Source: Methanococcoides sp. (GTDB lineage: Archaea; Halobacteriota; Methanosarcinia; Methanosarcinales; Methanosarcinaceae). From it: a stretch of 61,171 nt of DNA. Under the pieces are notes generated by a model. That model saw nothing but the letters and a program-made list of their open reading frames with translations, was not told the DNA's origin and did no database searches. Below are positions 50,606 to 61,107 of this stretch, piece by piece. Location: NCBI GenBank assembly GCA_021108275.1, contig JAIORD010000024.1:1-61171 (forward strand). Reading direction: 5' to 3'. The translations under genes were made by a program, and so were the position numbers. Position 1 is the stretch's first letter, and each line of letters starts with the position of its first letter.

Positions 50606-51817
50606 ATGGGAAATGTGGATGAAAATACGGATACATCCCCGGATAAAGAAGAGATAACAGTGCTCTCCATCCCGGGACTTACCATCGATCTGAAACATCA
50701 GAACGGATTTTTAAAACTTGAAGCAAAAGGACATTTACGCGGCATTTGCTCCCCTTTCCTTAAAAAAATGAACGCAACCCTTGAAGCTGAAAAACCGGCA
50801 CTTGTAGAGAAGGACAGGGTCATTGCTTCCACATGGCTGCCCCCGATCCCCAGTAATGTGTTCAAACGTCTGTTGTTCGCAGAGACCCAGATAGCTCTTG
50901 GGAAATACGTTCCAGAGACCGTTTCTTTTGAGATTACAAGGAACTGCAACTGCAACTGTGACCACTGCATCATGAGCGGAGGAGAAGGTGATCTCGATAC
51001 TGCTACCATCAAAAAGGCCATTGACGAAGCCCTAGATATGGGTGCAGTAGTCATCACTTTCACCGAAGGGGACCCGCTTCTTCGCGAGGACATATTCGAA
51101 CTTATCGAATATGTAGACAAGGACAAAGCAATAGTCAACATCTACACCCCTGGCACAGAAATGACTCCCGAGGTTGCACAAAAACTAAAGGACATAGGAC
51201 TTCACAACCTTCTGGTCAGCATATACTCCACTGTACCGGAAGAGCACGATTCCGTAAGAAAATTGGAAGGTGCTTTTGAAAAAGCGACCGGTGCAATAAA
51301 ACATGGATTGGATGCCGGACTTCTTGTTACCATGTGCACCCATGTATCCCCTAAGAGCATGGAAAAACTGGAATCTATGTACGAGTTTGCAACGGAATTG
51401 GGAGTACACGAGTTCTCCCTCTGGGAATCAGTTCCTAAAGGACCTGAAGACCCTATCATCACAGATGAGGACAGGGATCGTATAATGGAAATGTACCACA
51501 GGATCAATGCTTCCAAAGACGGACCCCGAATATTTGCGAATACCTATTTCGAAGGCGAAATGCTTGGCTGTATGGCAGGTCAACGCTGGCTACACGTGTG
51601 TGTAGAAGGTTCTGTAAAACCTTGTCCGTACATCCCATTCAGTTTTGGTAATATACAGACCGACTCACTAAGGTCCATATGGAGCAAGATACGTAAGGTC
51701 AGTGATTTCAAGGGAGAAAGACACACCTGCCTTATGCAGGAAAAGGAATATCTGAAACTTGTATCAAAGATCCCTGAGGAAGCCAGCAAGCCTTATGATT
51801 TTAAACTCATCAGGTAA
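50606..51817 (+). CDS. Radical SAM protein with SPASM-like C terminus
   Basis: About 403 residues. The radical SAM cluster motif is CNCNCDHC (C-x3-C-x2-C), preceded by SFEITRN. The C-terminal part has cysteines in CMAGQRWLHVCVEGSVKPCPYIPFSFGN and a last CLMQ, as in SPASM-type auxiliary cluster domains. Family members often modify peptides or cofactors, but the substrate is unknown. ATG 50606 has GAGG eight bases before it; ATG 50585 is possible and would overlap the stop of the small upstream gene, making that gene a possible substrate or partner. Confidence 0.85.
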   Translation: MGNVDENTDTSPDKEEITVLSIPGLTIDLKHQNGFLKLEAKGHLRGICSPFLKKMNATLEAEKPALVEKDRVIASTWLPPIPSNVFKRLLFAETQIALGKYVPETVSFEITRNCNCNCDHCIMSGGEGDLDTATIKKAIDEALDMGAVVITFTEGDPLLREDIFELIEYVDKDKAIVNIYTPGTEMTPEVAQKLKDIGLHNLLVSIYSTVPEEHDSVRKLEGAFEKATGAIKHGLDAGLLVTMCTHVSPKSMEKLESMYEFATELGVHEFSLWESVPKGPEDPIITDEDRDRIMEMYHRINASKDGPRIFANTYFEGEMLGCMAGQRWLHVCVEGSVKPCPYIPFSFGNIQTDSLRSIWSKIRKVSDFKGERHTCLMQEKEYLKLVSKIPEEASKPYDFKLIR

Positions 51818-51883
51818 GCGACATATACGTTCAAAATCAAGAATACCGATATTATAAGCGGCAAAAAATTACAGAGGCAGCAC

Positions 51884-53182
51884 ATGAATATGAAACTTGA
51901 CCCATGGGGTTCTGTGAACATCGATGACTATTCCAAACTATTCGATGAATTCGGCATAATGCCCTTTGAGGACATCTGCTCAGAACTCCCCGAACCCCAC
52001 CGATACATGCGCAGAAAAATGATCTTCGGACACCGAAATTATGATCTGATCAAAGATGCAATGAAGAACAAAGAGCCTTTCTCGGTCATGAGCGGTTTCA
52101 TGCCAACGGGAGGAGGACATCTCGGACATAAGATGGTCATGGAAGAGATAATCTGGCATCAGAAGATGGGAGGAGATGCCTTTGTAGGCATTGCTGACAG
52201 GGAAGCATATTCAGTAAGAGGTATTTCATGGGATAAGTGTCGCCAGATAGGCATAGAAGATTACATTGTAAGCCTCATTGCCCTTGGATTTGAACCGGAC
52301 GGACATATCTACTTCCAGTCCGGATCCGAAAATGTGAAGGACCTTGCATTCGAACTCAGTGCCAAGGCGAACTTCTCAGAACTCAGTGCCATCTATGGAT
52401 TCAGCGGAGAGACCAATGTAGCACACATGGTAAGTGCGATCACCCAAAGTGCTGATATCCTCCAGCCGCAACTTTCCGAGTACGGCGGACCTAAACCAAC
52501 GGTAATCCCAGTGGGAGCTGACCAGGACCCACATATGCGTCTCACCCGTGGACTTGCACACAAAATGAACATGTTCAGGATAGAGGGACGCGAAGACAAG
52601 GACAAGAACAAGTTCTTCAGCGTACGCAGCAAAGCCGCACCTGAAGGCTCCCTTGCAGAGATAGCAGAAAGATTGCCCTGGGACACCAAGCTTTTCGAAG
52701 GACACATCGATGTCTACGGAGCAGATGACTATAATAAGCTCCTTGAGACGGTAAGAGAGGTAGAGATCGAGAACGGAGGTTATGCTTTTGTACCACCTTC
52801 CTCCACCTACCATAGGTTCATGTCAGGCTTGCAGGGCGGTAAAATGTCAAGCAGTGTTCCAGAAAGCCTCATTTCACTAAAAGAAGACCCAAAGCTAGCT
52901 GCAAAGAAAGTAAAACGTGCAAAGACCGGCGGAAGGGTGAGCCTGGAAGAGCAGAAAAAGCTCGGTGGTGAAGCAGACAAATGCTCAGTTTACGAACTAT
53001 TGATGTTCCACCTTGTGGAAGACGATAACGAACTGGCAGAGATATACGATGAATGTGTCTGCGGCAAGCGTATGTGTGGCACATGTAAAGCCCTTGCATC
53101 AGAGCTCATGGAAGAATTCCTGACAGACCATCAGGAAAAACGTGAGCTTGCAAAAGACAGACTGGACGATTATGGATTATAA
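51884..53182 (+). CDS. trpS: Tryptophan-tRNA ligase
   Basis: Class I aminoacyl-tRNA synthetase of 432 residues. The HIGH-type motif is [11 protein letters not shown] and the KMSKS-type motif is [27 protein letters not shown] is characteristic of archaeal/eukaryotic TrpRS. A C-terminal [11 protein letters not shown] element could bind zinc. The start [16 protein letters not shown] follows GAGGCAGCAC. It is followed by pheS after 18 bases. Confidence 0.96.
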   Translation: MNMKLDPWGSVNIDDYSKLFDEFGIMPFEDICSELPEPHRYMRRKMIFGHRNYDLIKDAMKNKEPFSVMSGFMPTGGGHLGHKMVMEEIIWHQKMGGDAFVGIADREAYSVRGISWDKCRQIGIEDYIVSLIALGFEPDGHIYFQSGSENVKDLAFELSAKANFSELSAIYGFSGETNVAHMVSAITQSADILQPQLSEYGGPKPTVIPVGADQDPHMRLTRGLAHKMNMFRIEGREDKDKNKFFSVRSKAAPEGSLAEIAERLPWDTKLFEGHIDVYGADDYNKLLETVREVEIENGGYAFVPPSSTYHRFMSGLQGGKMSSSVPESLISLKEDPKLAAKKVKRAKTGGRVSLEEQKKLGGEADKCSVYELLMFHLVEDDNELAEIYDECVCGKRMCGTCKALASELMEEFLTDHQEKRELAKDRLDDYGL

Positions 53183-53200
53183 AGAAAGGAAATGATCCCT

Positions 53201-54682
53201 ATGACCGATTATAATCTTACAACCAATGACAAGAATGTGCTTATCGCAATGGATGAACTCACATCCACGACTCCGGAAGAGCTTGCAGAAAAAACGTCCA
53301 TGAAAGTGGAAACTGCCATGCAATCCGCATTTTCGCTCTCAGAGAACGGACTGATCGAAGTGACCGATGTTGTCACCGAGCTATATTCACTGACTTCCGA
53401 AGGCCATACCTATGCCGAAGAAGGACTGCCTGAAAGACAGATAATGAACTGCCTCTCTGAACCGGCATCCATGGACGAACTTAAAGAAAAGTTATCTCCA
53501 AAAATGGTGGGTATCGCAACAGGATGGCTTCGCAGGAAAAATTGGGCGAACATCGAGAGCGGAATGGTGGTACCTACCGGAAATTCCGATACCGGTGAAG
53601 ACGAGAAGGCCATTGCAAACTTCAAAGAGGAAAAACATACCCTCGAAGAGATAGGCACTGACCAGAACACCATAAAGGACCTCGTCAAACGAAAACTGGT
53701 AACAAAGACCGAGGACAAAGCTCGCACAGTGTCAATAACCGACAATGGTCGCCAGCTGGTCAAAGCCGGTATCACCATTGAGGAAGAGATCACACAGATA
53801 ACGTCCCAGTTATTGAAGAGCGGAGACTGGAAAGGAAAGAAGTTCAGACCTTACAACATACAGACCCCGCCAAAACCAGTGTACGGTGCAAAGATCCACC
53901 CGTATCAGCGCCTTATAGACCAGATGCGCCAGATCTTCCTGGAAATGGGATTCACAGAGATAAAGGGCGATGTCGTGCAAAGTTCATTCTGGAATTTCGA
54001 TGCACTGTTCCAGCCACAGGACCACCCTGCCCGTGAAATGCAGGACACTTTCCACCTGGACACAACATCAGAACTCCCGGAAGAATACACGGATGGCATA
54101 CGCGACATGCATGAGCATGGAGGAGACCTCCAATCTACCGGATGGGGCGGTAAATGGAGCGAAGATATCGCAAAGCGCGATGTACTGAGGACCCACACTA
54201 CCGCTGTAACCATCAAGTATCTTACAGACAATCCAAACCCGCCTGTAAAAGCGTTCTGTATCGACAGGGCATACCGCCGTGAGACCATCGACCCGACACA
54301 CACCCCGGAGTTCGAGCAGCTTGAAGGTGTCATCATGGACGAAAATATGTCCTTTGCGAATCTTCTTGGATGTCTTGAAGAATTCTACCACAGGATGGGA
54401 TTCGAGGATGTCAGATTCAGACCTGGATATTTCCCATACACCGAACCCAGTGTCGAGCCTGAAGTATACATCGATGGACTTGGATGGGTAGAGCTTGGAG
54501 GAGCCGGAGTGTTCCGTAAAGAAGTTACCGAGCCCCTGGGCATCAAACAGCCAGTACTGGCATGGGGCCTTGGCGTAAGCCGTGTGGCAATGTTAAAACT
54601 GGGACTTAAAGACCTGCGTGAGCTCTACCAGGCTGACATCGGCTGGTTACGCAAAAGTCAGGTATGCCAGTTAAAGGATTGA
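53201..54682 (+). CDS. pheS: Phenylalanine-tRNA ligase alpha subunit
   Basis: Class II synthetase subunit of 493 residues, archaeal type. The N-terminal half contains winged-helix repeats ([43 protein letters not shown]), and the catalytic core has motif 2/3 features: [43 protein letters not shown] and the final [26 protein letters not shown] 53201 has AAGGA ten bases upstream; the ATG at 53192 is too near that site. The pheT gene is not adjacent. Confidence 0.95.
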   Translation: MTDYNLTTNDKNVLIAMDELTSTTPEELAEKTSMKVETAMQSAFSLSENGLIEVTDVVTELYSLTSEGHTYAEEGLPERQIMNCLSEPASMDELKEKLSPKMVGIATGWLRRKNWANIESGMVVPTGNSDTGEDEKAIANFKEEKHTLEEIGTDQNTIKDLVKRKLVTKTEDKARTVSITDNGRQLVKAGITIEEEITQITSQLLKSGDWKGKKFRPYNIQTPPKPVYGAKIHPYQRLIDQMRQIFLEMGFTEIKGDVVQSSFWNFDALFQPQDHPAREMQDTFHLDTTSELPEEYTDGIRDMHEHGGDLQSTGWGGKWSEDIAKRDVLRTHTTAVTIKYLTDNPNPPVKAFCIDRAYRRETIDPTHTPEFEQLEGVIMDENMSFANLLGCLEEFYHRMGFEDVRFRPGYFPYTEPSVEPEVYIDGLGWVELGGAGVFRKEVTEPLGIKQPVLAWGLGVSRVAMLKLGLKDLRELYQADIGWLRKSQVCQLKD

Positions 54683-54683
54683 T

Positions 54684-54701
54684 AAGCGGGCATTCCCGCT
54701 T
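54684..54701 (+). terminator. Terminator hairpin after pheS
   Basis: AAGCGGG and CCCGCTT form a perfect 7-bp stem with a 4-base loop, beginning just after the pheS stop and followed by a T-rich stretch. It touches the stop codon of the convergent DUF362 gene, so it may work in both directions. Confidence 0.7.
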
Positions 54702-55839
54702 AACTCCTATTTCTTATTTTTAGCAATACCTTTGCAAAAAAGGAGCGCTTCATTTCAACTGCACCTGAAGGACACAGTTCGCGGCAACAATAGCATAGGA
54801 TACACTTTTTCTTATTTATTTGCAGTTCCCCGTCTTCCTGTTCTATAGCTTTCGCAGAGCAGTTCAGAACACAAGCCCCACAAAGAGTACATGAAAAAGG
54901 ATCGATGAATGGTCTTATGGTGAACAGGTTCCCAAAACGGCTCACGAGGAAAGAAGGCATACTTCCAACAAGTGTCACCCCTGGCATTGCAAACTCAACC
55001 CTCGCCTCATCAAGAGACAAACCCACCACATCGGGCTCAGGGTGCCCGAATCCTCTATTGAGGGTAGCAACATTCGTAGGAACCGTCAGAGGATCAAGAC
55101 CAATAACCTTTGAAGCCACAATATCAAGAGAAGCAGGATCAAAGCTTGCCATCACAAGATCAGAGCTAACAGGATGACCAAGTGCAGGACCGTTGCCCTC
55201 CATTCCCACCACCCCATCCATCACAGCAAGGTGAGGTACCTTCACAGAATAGACATCAACAAGCGCATCAGCGAACATGTCCATCTTTCCAAGCACATGT
55301 GCCTGTTTCCTGAACTTCAACGGAAGAGCACCAAACATATTTTTCACAGCACCGGTATACTTTGTCAATTCATGGGTCTTGAGCTTTGGAAGAGAGATGA
55401 CAACATCTGCATCCAGGACCGGTTTTGCATAATAGATATGTGAAAGCTGTACTGAGTTCACAACGTCCACAGGAACATAACCTGAGGTCTCAAAGCTCAA
55501 GACCTCTGCACCTCCCCTTTGTGCAGCTTCCCTTATACCGGATATATCAAGAGCTTCATCAGTAACACCCGGATGACTTATGCCAGCACCATCCCCTACA
55601 ATAGGGACACCCCCTGCCTCAATGACAAGTTCACACATAGCCTCGACAATGGCCGGGTGTGTGGTTACAGCTTTCTCAGGAGGAACTGCAGCAAGGATAT
55701 TTGGTTTTAAAAGGACCTTCGCGCCCGGAAAAATAATACCTTCCAGCCCACCTATAAGACCTATGGCCTCTCTGATCGCATCCTTTGCATCCGAATAATC
55801 AGTACATCTTACAATAGATACCCGAGGTACAGATCCCAT
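54700..55839 (-). CDS. DUF362 protein with two 4Fe-4S clusters
   Basis: A 379-residue iron-sulfur protein. The DUF362 core is seen in VLLKPNILAAVPPEKAVTTHPAIVEA, VVISLPKLKTHELTKYTGAVKNMFG and MDGVVGMEGNGP. The C terminus adds a ferredoxin domain with CTLCGACVLNCSAKAI and CILCYCCRELCPSGAV. The enzymatic role of DUF362 is not settled. It is first in a tight minus-strand order with the DUF531-like, GNAT and larE genes, each separated by only two or three bases. Confidence 0.88.
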   Translation of the reverse strand: MGSVPRVSIVRCTDYSDAKDAIREAIGLIGGLEGIIFPGAKVLLKPNILAAVPPEKAVTTHPAIVEAMCELVIEAGGVPIVGDGAGISHPGVTDEALDISGIREAAQRGGAEVLSFETSGYVPVDVVNSVQLSHIYYAKPVLDADVVISLPKLKTHELTKYTGAVKNMFGALPLKFRKQAHVLGKMDMFADALVDVYSVKVPHLAVMDGVVGMEGNGPALGHPVSSDLVMASFDPASLDIVASKVIGLDPLTVPTNVATLNRGFGHPEPDVVGLSLDEARVEFAMPGVTLVGSMPSFLVSRFGNLFTIRPFIDPFSCTLCGACVLNCSAKAIEQEDGELQINKKKCILCYCCRELCPSGAVEMKRSFFAKVLLKIRNRS

Positions 55840-55842
55840 TAT

Positions 55843-56400
55843 TCAATATCCCCTGTTCTTTTTATCTTCCAGTTTCTTTCTTGTATTGACTATCCCCATA
55901 ATGTAAGCCGGTATTATACCCATGGCAGTACACGTCTCAAGGGAGATACCATCACAGGTAATGTCAAGATGATGGTCTGTAAGGGAATACAATTTCTTTG
56001 GAAGACCTTTTCTGCCAAGACCAATGAGCAGAAGATACGACCTATTACGCATCACGCCTTCAGCGATATCTTCCGGAGTGACGGTGAACTTTTCCTCAGG
56101 CATTGAGGTAGTTACCACAGCAGTTCCGAACTGGGACTGGAAACCTTTTTTCGGAAGATCGAAAATGAACAGACGGTTATTCTCATGCAATGCCTTTAGA
56201 TATTTACCAGACCCGCCAATGGTTGTCTTATCCATGACATATTCCACGAGCTCCTCAGGGGTCATCTTAAAAGGAAAATCGAAAAGACAGAGGGTCAGAC
56301 CGTAAGCATAACAGATAGGTGCAGCCCTTGCAATCGCGCGATAATGAGCATCAAGCACCTTTATTTTATCATAAGTATTTATAAGACCAAGTGTTAACAC
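55843..56400 (-). CDS. DUF531-like conserved archaeal protein
   Basis: A 185-residue protein, start MLTLGLINTYDKIKVLDAHY. It looks like the methanogen DUF531 family, with ICYAYGLTLCLFDFPF and LLLIGLGRKGLPKKLYSLTDHHLDITCDGISLETCTAMG. The last segment resembles a nucleotide or SAM-type loop with a deep-knot flavour, so an RNA methyltransferase is possible but not shown. It is cotranscribed with the GNAT gene upstream and DUF362 downstream. Confidence 0.6.
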   Translation of the reverse strand: MLTLGLINTYDKIKVLDAHYRAIARAAPICYAYGLTLCLFDFPFKMTPEELVEYVMDKTTIGGSGKYLKALHENNRLFIFDLPKKGFQSQFGTAVVTTSMPEEKFTVTPEDIAEGVMRNRSYLLLIGLGRKGLPKKLYSLTDHHLDITCDGISLETCTAMGIIPAYIMGIVNTRKKLEDKKNRGY

Positions 56401-56403
56401 AAT

Positions 56404-56838
56404 TTAAACCTCTTTCAGTACCATACATAGAACATATTGTTTACAGTTGTCGTATCGGTCACATTCACGACAATCCTGCCATAAGCTCGCTTTTTCAGAC
56501 ATAGGAAGTTCCACAAAACCCATTTTCTTGAAAAAGATGGGAGATGTAGTCCTTACATAAAGCCGTTCATGAGAGACATCTTCAATGAGCCTGGAGATCA
56601 TTTTTGATCCGATCCCCAATCCACGATAGGTAGGATGGACTGCAATGGAATGAACTTCACAACATTCCTTTTCCGACAATGCTGCCACTCCAACGATCTT
56701 ACCATCCATTTCAGCAACTATGAAATCCTCCATGGGAACATCATCGATATCAAGGAAATATGTTCCCATAATACCTTCAACGGACCTACGATCAGATGCT
56801 TCTGCAGCCCTTATAGCCACATGGACATTTTCATTCAT
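56404..56838 (-). CDS. GNAT-family N-acetyltransferase
   Basis: A 144-residue acetyltransferase. The acetyl-CoA loop reads VHPTYRGLGIGSKMISRLIE, preceded by VGVAALSEKECCEVHSIAV; the end has FFKKMGFVELPMSEKASLWQDC. A CRECDRYDNC cluster near the C terminus is unusual for the family and could bind metal; the same type of cysteine-containing end is seen in ArgA-like archaeal acetyltransferases. Substrate unknown. Neighbours are larE (two bases upstream) and the DUF531-like gene. Confidence 0.82.
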   Translation of the reverse strand: MNENVHVAIRAAEASDRRSVEGIMGTYFLDIDDVPMEDFIVAEMDGKIVGVAALSEKECCEVHSIAVHPTYRGLGIGSKMISRLIEDVSHERLYVRTTSPIFFKKMGFVELPMSEKASLWQDCRECDRYDNCKQYVLCMVLKEV

Positions 56839-56840
56839 TT

Positions 56841-57662
56841 TCAGAGAACCTCATCCATGCTGCCACTTCTGAAACCTTCCAGGTCAAGCGTCACATACGG
56901 GTAGCCCATCTCTTTCAGGCAGCTAAGGATCGGAATTCTATTTTGAATGATAATAGGAATATCCACAGGCTGTACCTCGATACGGGCAATATCATCGTGT
57001 ACCCGCACCCTTACCGAAGAAATTCCCAAGGAGTGAATGAGATCTTCCGCAGTTTCAATTTTTCCAAGGACATCAGAGGTCACTTCGGTGCCATAAGGAA
57101 GTCTTGAAAGAAGGCAGGAATTTGAAGGTCGATTAGCAACATCAAGTCCGAGATAGGATGCAATCTGGCGAACTTCCCCTTTACTTACATCGAAATCGAC
57201 ATAGGGAGTAAAGATCGAGGAGCCAGCTTCCCTCAGGGCTTCCAGCCCGGGTCGGCGACCGGTTATTTCGGAAGCATTTGTCCCTTCCATGATCACATTC
57301 AACCCTTCCTCTGAAGCTACGCCTTTTAGCTTTTTGACAAATTGCTTCTTGCAATAATAGCATCTCTGAGGATCGTTCATTCTTATACGCTCATCAGAGA
57401 GAATGTCATGGTCAAGGACAATGTGCCTTATCCCAATAAGTTCTGCTGTTCTTTTTGCATATTCAAGTTCACTTTGTGGGATCACAGGTGAATAAAGGGT
57501 GACAGCAAGAGCATTATCCCCCAATGCATCAAAAGCCAGAGCAGCAAGAGTTGAGCTGTCCACGCCTCCTGAGAAAGCAACAAGCACCTTTTCTTTCTTA
57601 GCTATGGCCTCTTTTATAAGATCAATTTTATCGGGAAGTGTCAATTCTATTGAGGGGTCCAC
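56841..57662 (-). CDS. larE: LarE-type ATP-dependent sacrificial sulfur transferase
   Basis: A 273-residue PP-loop enzyme. The ATP loop is VAFSGGVDSSTLAALAF, followed by RCYYCKKQF and PSNSCLLSRLPYGTE. LarE adds sulfur to the nickel-pincer cofactor precursor; three cysteines (C-x2-C and C in NSCL) fit the subtype thought to hold a 4Fe-4S cluster rather than the single-use cysteine. larB and larC are not in the window, so the actual thiolated substrate is open. Confidence 0.9.
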   Translation of the reverse strand: MDPSIELTLPDKIDLIKEAIAKKEKVLVAFSGGVDSSTLAALAFDALGDNALAVTLYSPVIPQSELEYAKRTAELIGIRHIVLDHDILSDERIRMNDPQRCYYCKKQFVKKLKGVASEEGLNVIMEGTNASEITGRRPGLEALREAGSSIFTPYVDFDVSKGEVRQIASYLGLDVANRPSNSCLLSRLPYGTEVTSDVLGKIETAEDLIHSLGISSVRVRVHDDIARIEVQPVDIPIIIQNRIPILSCLKEMGYPYVTLDLEGFRSGSMDEVL

Positions 57663-57838
57663 GCTAAATCCAAAGTACCGAAAAGATAAATAAGTAATGT
57701 ATGAGGAAAAACAGGTTAGAACAGATTATTTTATATTATCTATTTGCACCGATAAAATATATAACTTATTATGATGATAATAGTTATATTGGTTAGTGGA
57801 CAAATTAGTGCATTACAATAAGAGAGAAAGGTGAAAAA

Positions 57839-58243
57839 GTGGATAATGAATGGGAGATAGACCTGAAATTGCCGGATATATCTGCAATGGCCACACTGCT
57901 GGCAACTGCAACATGTTCTGCCATAATGGGAGCTGCTGAGATCGCTTACACGATGTTGTGGATCACAGCTGCGTATGAACGCCATGGAAAGGACTTCTTT
58001 ATCGACCTTATCAATGCAAAGGCACTTACATGGACCGCAGAATTCGTTATTGTCGCGGGATCATTGATGTTGCTTTCTTCAATGATGTTCCTGATAACAA
58101 TGTTCTACTCACTGATACAATTGAATGCGGTGAGAGATCCAAGCAAGAAGATCAGGATGAACGTAATATTCCTGCTTTTCATAATTGCAATGATATTGCT
58201 GTTCATAGCACTCATTTCAGCATTGATCCTGAGATATATATGA
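57839..58243 (+). CDS. Small membrane protein upstream of the chelatase genes
   Basis: A 134-residue membrane protein with GTG start (57839) and three hydrophobic segments (about residues 17-45, 64-95 and 107-133). It is 38 bases before chlI on the same strand, and AAAGGTG precedes the start. I do not recognise the family. Co-location suggests an accessory role for metal insertion, for example metal supply or membrane attachment of the chelatase; this is only inference. Confidence 0.6.
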   Translation: MDNEWEIDLKLPDISAMATLLATATCSAIMGAAEIAYTMLWITAAYERHGKDFFIDLINAKALTWTAEFVIVAGSLMLLSSMMFLITMFYSLIQLNAVRDPSKKIRMNVIFLLFIIAMILLFIALISALILRYI

Positions 58244-58281
58244 TCGGAAAGACATACAAATAATCCAACAGAGGGGATATC

Positions 58282-59406
58282 ATGAGCTTTACCAATATTG
58301 CAGGCACCATAAGAGAAGTGCCAAAACCGGTCGAAAAGAAGAGAACGACCTTTGATGAGATCCAAAAAACGGCTACCAAGACTAAAAGGGTAATGTACCC
58401 AATTTCCGGGATCGTGGGACAGGAGATGATGCTTCGGGCATTGATACTGAATGCGATCAATCCATCCATCGGAGGAGTTCTGGTACGAGGCCAGAAAGGG
58501 ACAGCCAAATCAACAGCAGTGAGAGGATTAGCAGAGATCTTGCCGGAGATCGAAGTGATCGGCGGATGCAAATATAACTGTGACCCCCTGGACACCGACA
58601 CGTTCTGCTGGGAATGTGTGGACAAACAGAGGAAGGGTCAGATAAAGGTAGAAAAAGTACCTATGAAGGTCGTCGATCTTCCAGTGGGAGCTACCGAGGA
58701 CAGGGTAGTTGGAAGTCTAGATATAGAAAAGGCTGTAAAGGAAGGCACCCAGGCCTTTGAACCGGGTATCCTTGCCAATGCGAACCGAAATATCCTTTAT
58801 GTGGATGAGATCAACCTCCTGGATGATTTTGTAGTGGATGCATTGCTCGATGCTGCTGCAATGAACGTGAATACGGTGGAAAGAGAAGGTATCAGTGTCA
58901 GTCATCCTGCCAATTTCATTATCGTAGGAAGCATGAACCCGGAGGAAGGAGAGCTTCGACCACAGCTTCTTGACAGGATAGCCCTTCAGGTGGAAGTTGA
59001 GGGAATTTCCGATATTGAGCAAAGGGTAGAGATCATTGAGAGAAGGAACCAGTTCAACAAGGACCCGCAAGAGTTCAGAAGGGAATTTGAATCTGAACAG
59101 GACAAATTGCGTGCCAAGATAATCAAGGCAAAGCAGGCAATAGGCAGGATATCCGCAACAAGGGACAATCTTCGAACAATTGCCAAGATATGTGTCGCTT
59201 TCAATGTTGATGGTCACAGAGCCGATATTATGATAGAGCGTACTGCACGCACAAATGCGGCCTATGAAGGCAGAGAGAGAATCACCAACGAGGATATCAT
59301 AGAAGCCGCAGAGATGGTACTGCCTCACAGAATGAGAAAGAAACCATTCGAGGAAGAGGAGTTCAGTGCGGAACAACTTCGGGCCGTAGTTAACGGAACT
59401 GTTTAA
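58282..59406 (+). CDS. chlI: ChlI/BchI-type AAA+ chelatase subunit
   Basis: A 374-residue AAA+ protein. The Walker A is [15 protein letters not shown], Walker [13 protein letters not shown], and the chelatase signature is [23 protein letters not shown] cysteine-rich insert ([20 protein letters not shown]) follows the Walker A region and is usual for archaeal members. It works with ChlD as the ATPase of a magnesium- or cobalt-type chelatase; methanogens need cobalt insertion for corrinoids, so CobN is the likely partner. chlD starts 14 bases later. Confidence 0.92.
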   Translation: MSFTNIAGTIREVPKPVEKKRTTFDEIQKTATKTKRVMYPISGIVGQEMMLRALILNAINPSIGGVLVRGQKGTAKSTAVRGLAEILPEIEVIGGCKYNCDPLDTDTFCWECVDKQRKGQIKVEKVPMKVVDLPVGATEDRVVGSLDIEKAVKEGTQAFEPGILANANRNILYVDEINLLDDFVVDALLDAAAMNVNTVEREGISVSHPANFIIVGSMNPEEGELRPQLLDRIALQVEVEGISDIEQRVEIIERRNQFNKDPQEFRREFESEQDKLRAKIIKAKQAIGRISATRDNLRTIAKICVAFNVDGHRADIMIERTARTNAAYEGRERITNEDIIEAAEMVLPHRMRKKPFEEEEFSAEQLRAVVNGTV

Positions 59407-59420
59407 GACAGGTATATCGA

Positions 59421-61043
59421 ATGAAGGATCAAGTTACCGCATCTCGTATGAGGAAAAGCCTTGAAAGGGACTATGATGTCGGGGTGTTCAATCCGGGCAG
59501 ACCGGTAATGAGCGTTCGCCTGCCCCTTACAGATCTTTCTCAGATAAGTGGGACTGATACCGAGGCGGTTCACGAAAAGCTCATTTCAGGAACATGGTCG
59601 ATACAGCCGGAAGATGTGAAAGAGATATTCATTATCGCTGATAACGACCATGTGATAGTTGATCCGAAGGACTTTTTCGATTCTTTTAAGAAAGAACCAG
59701 AGATGGAAACGGTCTTAGAGGAAGAACAGGAATTATCCAGGAATGATGACCATGCTATCATGAGGATAACAGTTCCTGAAGAAGCGGTCGAGGAAGAGAA
59801 CAAAGAGACCGGTGACAAGGTAATTGATGAGGCAGAGGTACATCTTGTTCCGAGGGAATATGAACCGAAGTTCGAAACGGGTCCAAAACGGATAAAGAAA
59901 GAGACACCCGTACTTGTCAAGAGAAACAAGCAGAACGTGGTAGCGGATATCCCCAGAGCAAAGGAAGAGGCCCCAGAGATAATTCCAGAGGAAAAACAGA
60001 CTTTGGAAGTATCGGAAACAGAAGAGGAAGTATATAATGATCCTGTGATCGAAGAGCCGATTCCAATTCCAGAGACCCGGAAGGATACTGCTGAATTTGA
60101 AAGTGAACAGAATTGTACTCCTGACGATACATCAAAGCCAAAGTCAAAAGCAAAGCCCGAAAAAGATGATCCTCTCGAAGATGAGAAAGCAGTGAGCAAG
60201 ATACTTACGGATTTTGCGAAGAACAAGCAGAAGAAGAAAGTAGTTTCCGGAAGATTGAAATCAGGGAGACGGGCAGAGGTCCTCACCAAGGGTAAGCGAG
60301 GGCGATATGTTAGGTATAAGATGCCTGGAGATAAGGTAACGGATATCGCCATTGCGCCTACTGTGCGTGCAGCGGCACATCACGCCAAGGACGGGAAGAT
60401 AAACATTAAAAAGAGCGATATCAGGGAAAAGATAAGGCGACGAAGGATATCCACGCTGATAAATATCGTTTTTGATACTTCCGATTCCATGGATGAAAAA
60501 GAGAAGATCAAGATAACAACAGATGTTGTTCTCGCCCTTCTCAAAGATGCGTATCAGAGAAGAGACAGGGTATCTCTTGTTACATATAGCGGAAGGTCGG
60601 CAGAACTCGTGCTACCGTTCACTTCGTCTGTGGAGTCTGCAAAGAGATATCTGGAAAAGGTGCCTTTCGGAGGGACCACACCGATGGCCTCCGGCATACT
60701 CACAGGGGTCCAGACAATCCTTCAGGAATTGAAGCGTGAACCATCAGCGGTCCCTATTATGATACTTGTGACAGATGGTACTGCCAACGTCCCATTGCAT
60801 CGGGGCGGGAGTATCGAAAGGGAACTGCTACAGGTATGCAAGGGTGTTACTGATTACAGGATAAACATGCTTGTTGTTGATATCAGTAGGAATGGAAGTG
60901 ACCTTGCGGAAAAGCTGGCAGATGTTGCCTGCGGCAAATATTACCATCCAGTACTTTTAAGTAAAGAAACACTTTATTCTGCTATAAAAGGAGAGCGTGA
61001 CGATCTGACAGATATTGCATCTTCTGCCTCTAATCTTCGATGA
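59421..61043 (+). CDS. chlD: ChlD/BchD-type chelatase subunit with VWA domain
   Basis: A 540-residue protein. The N-terminal part has remnants of an AAA-like region, the middle (residues about 100-270) is a low-complexity, acidic and proline-rich linker, and the C-terminal VWA/integrin-I domain (residues 345-530) has the MIDAS motif FDTSDSMDE, with [10 protein letters not shown] and VTDGTANVP. It is the platform subunit that joins ChlI to the metal-inserting subunit. The linker is longer than usual for bacterial BchD, and the AAA part seems to be lost. Confidence 0.88.
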
Positions 61044-61063
61044 GGCTGGGTCGTTACCCCCGG

Positions 61064-61086
61064 GACTGCGAACGCGGTCATTTTTT
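61064..61086 (+). terminator. Terminator after chlD
   Basis: GACTGC (61064-61069) pairs with GCGGTC (61074-61079) around a GAAC loop, with one T-G pair, and is followed by A and six T. It sits 20 bases after the chlD stop and ends the chelatase transcript. Confidence 0.7.
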
Positions 61087-61107
61087 AAACATAAAAGGCA
61101 GGATAAC

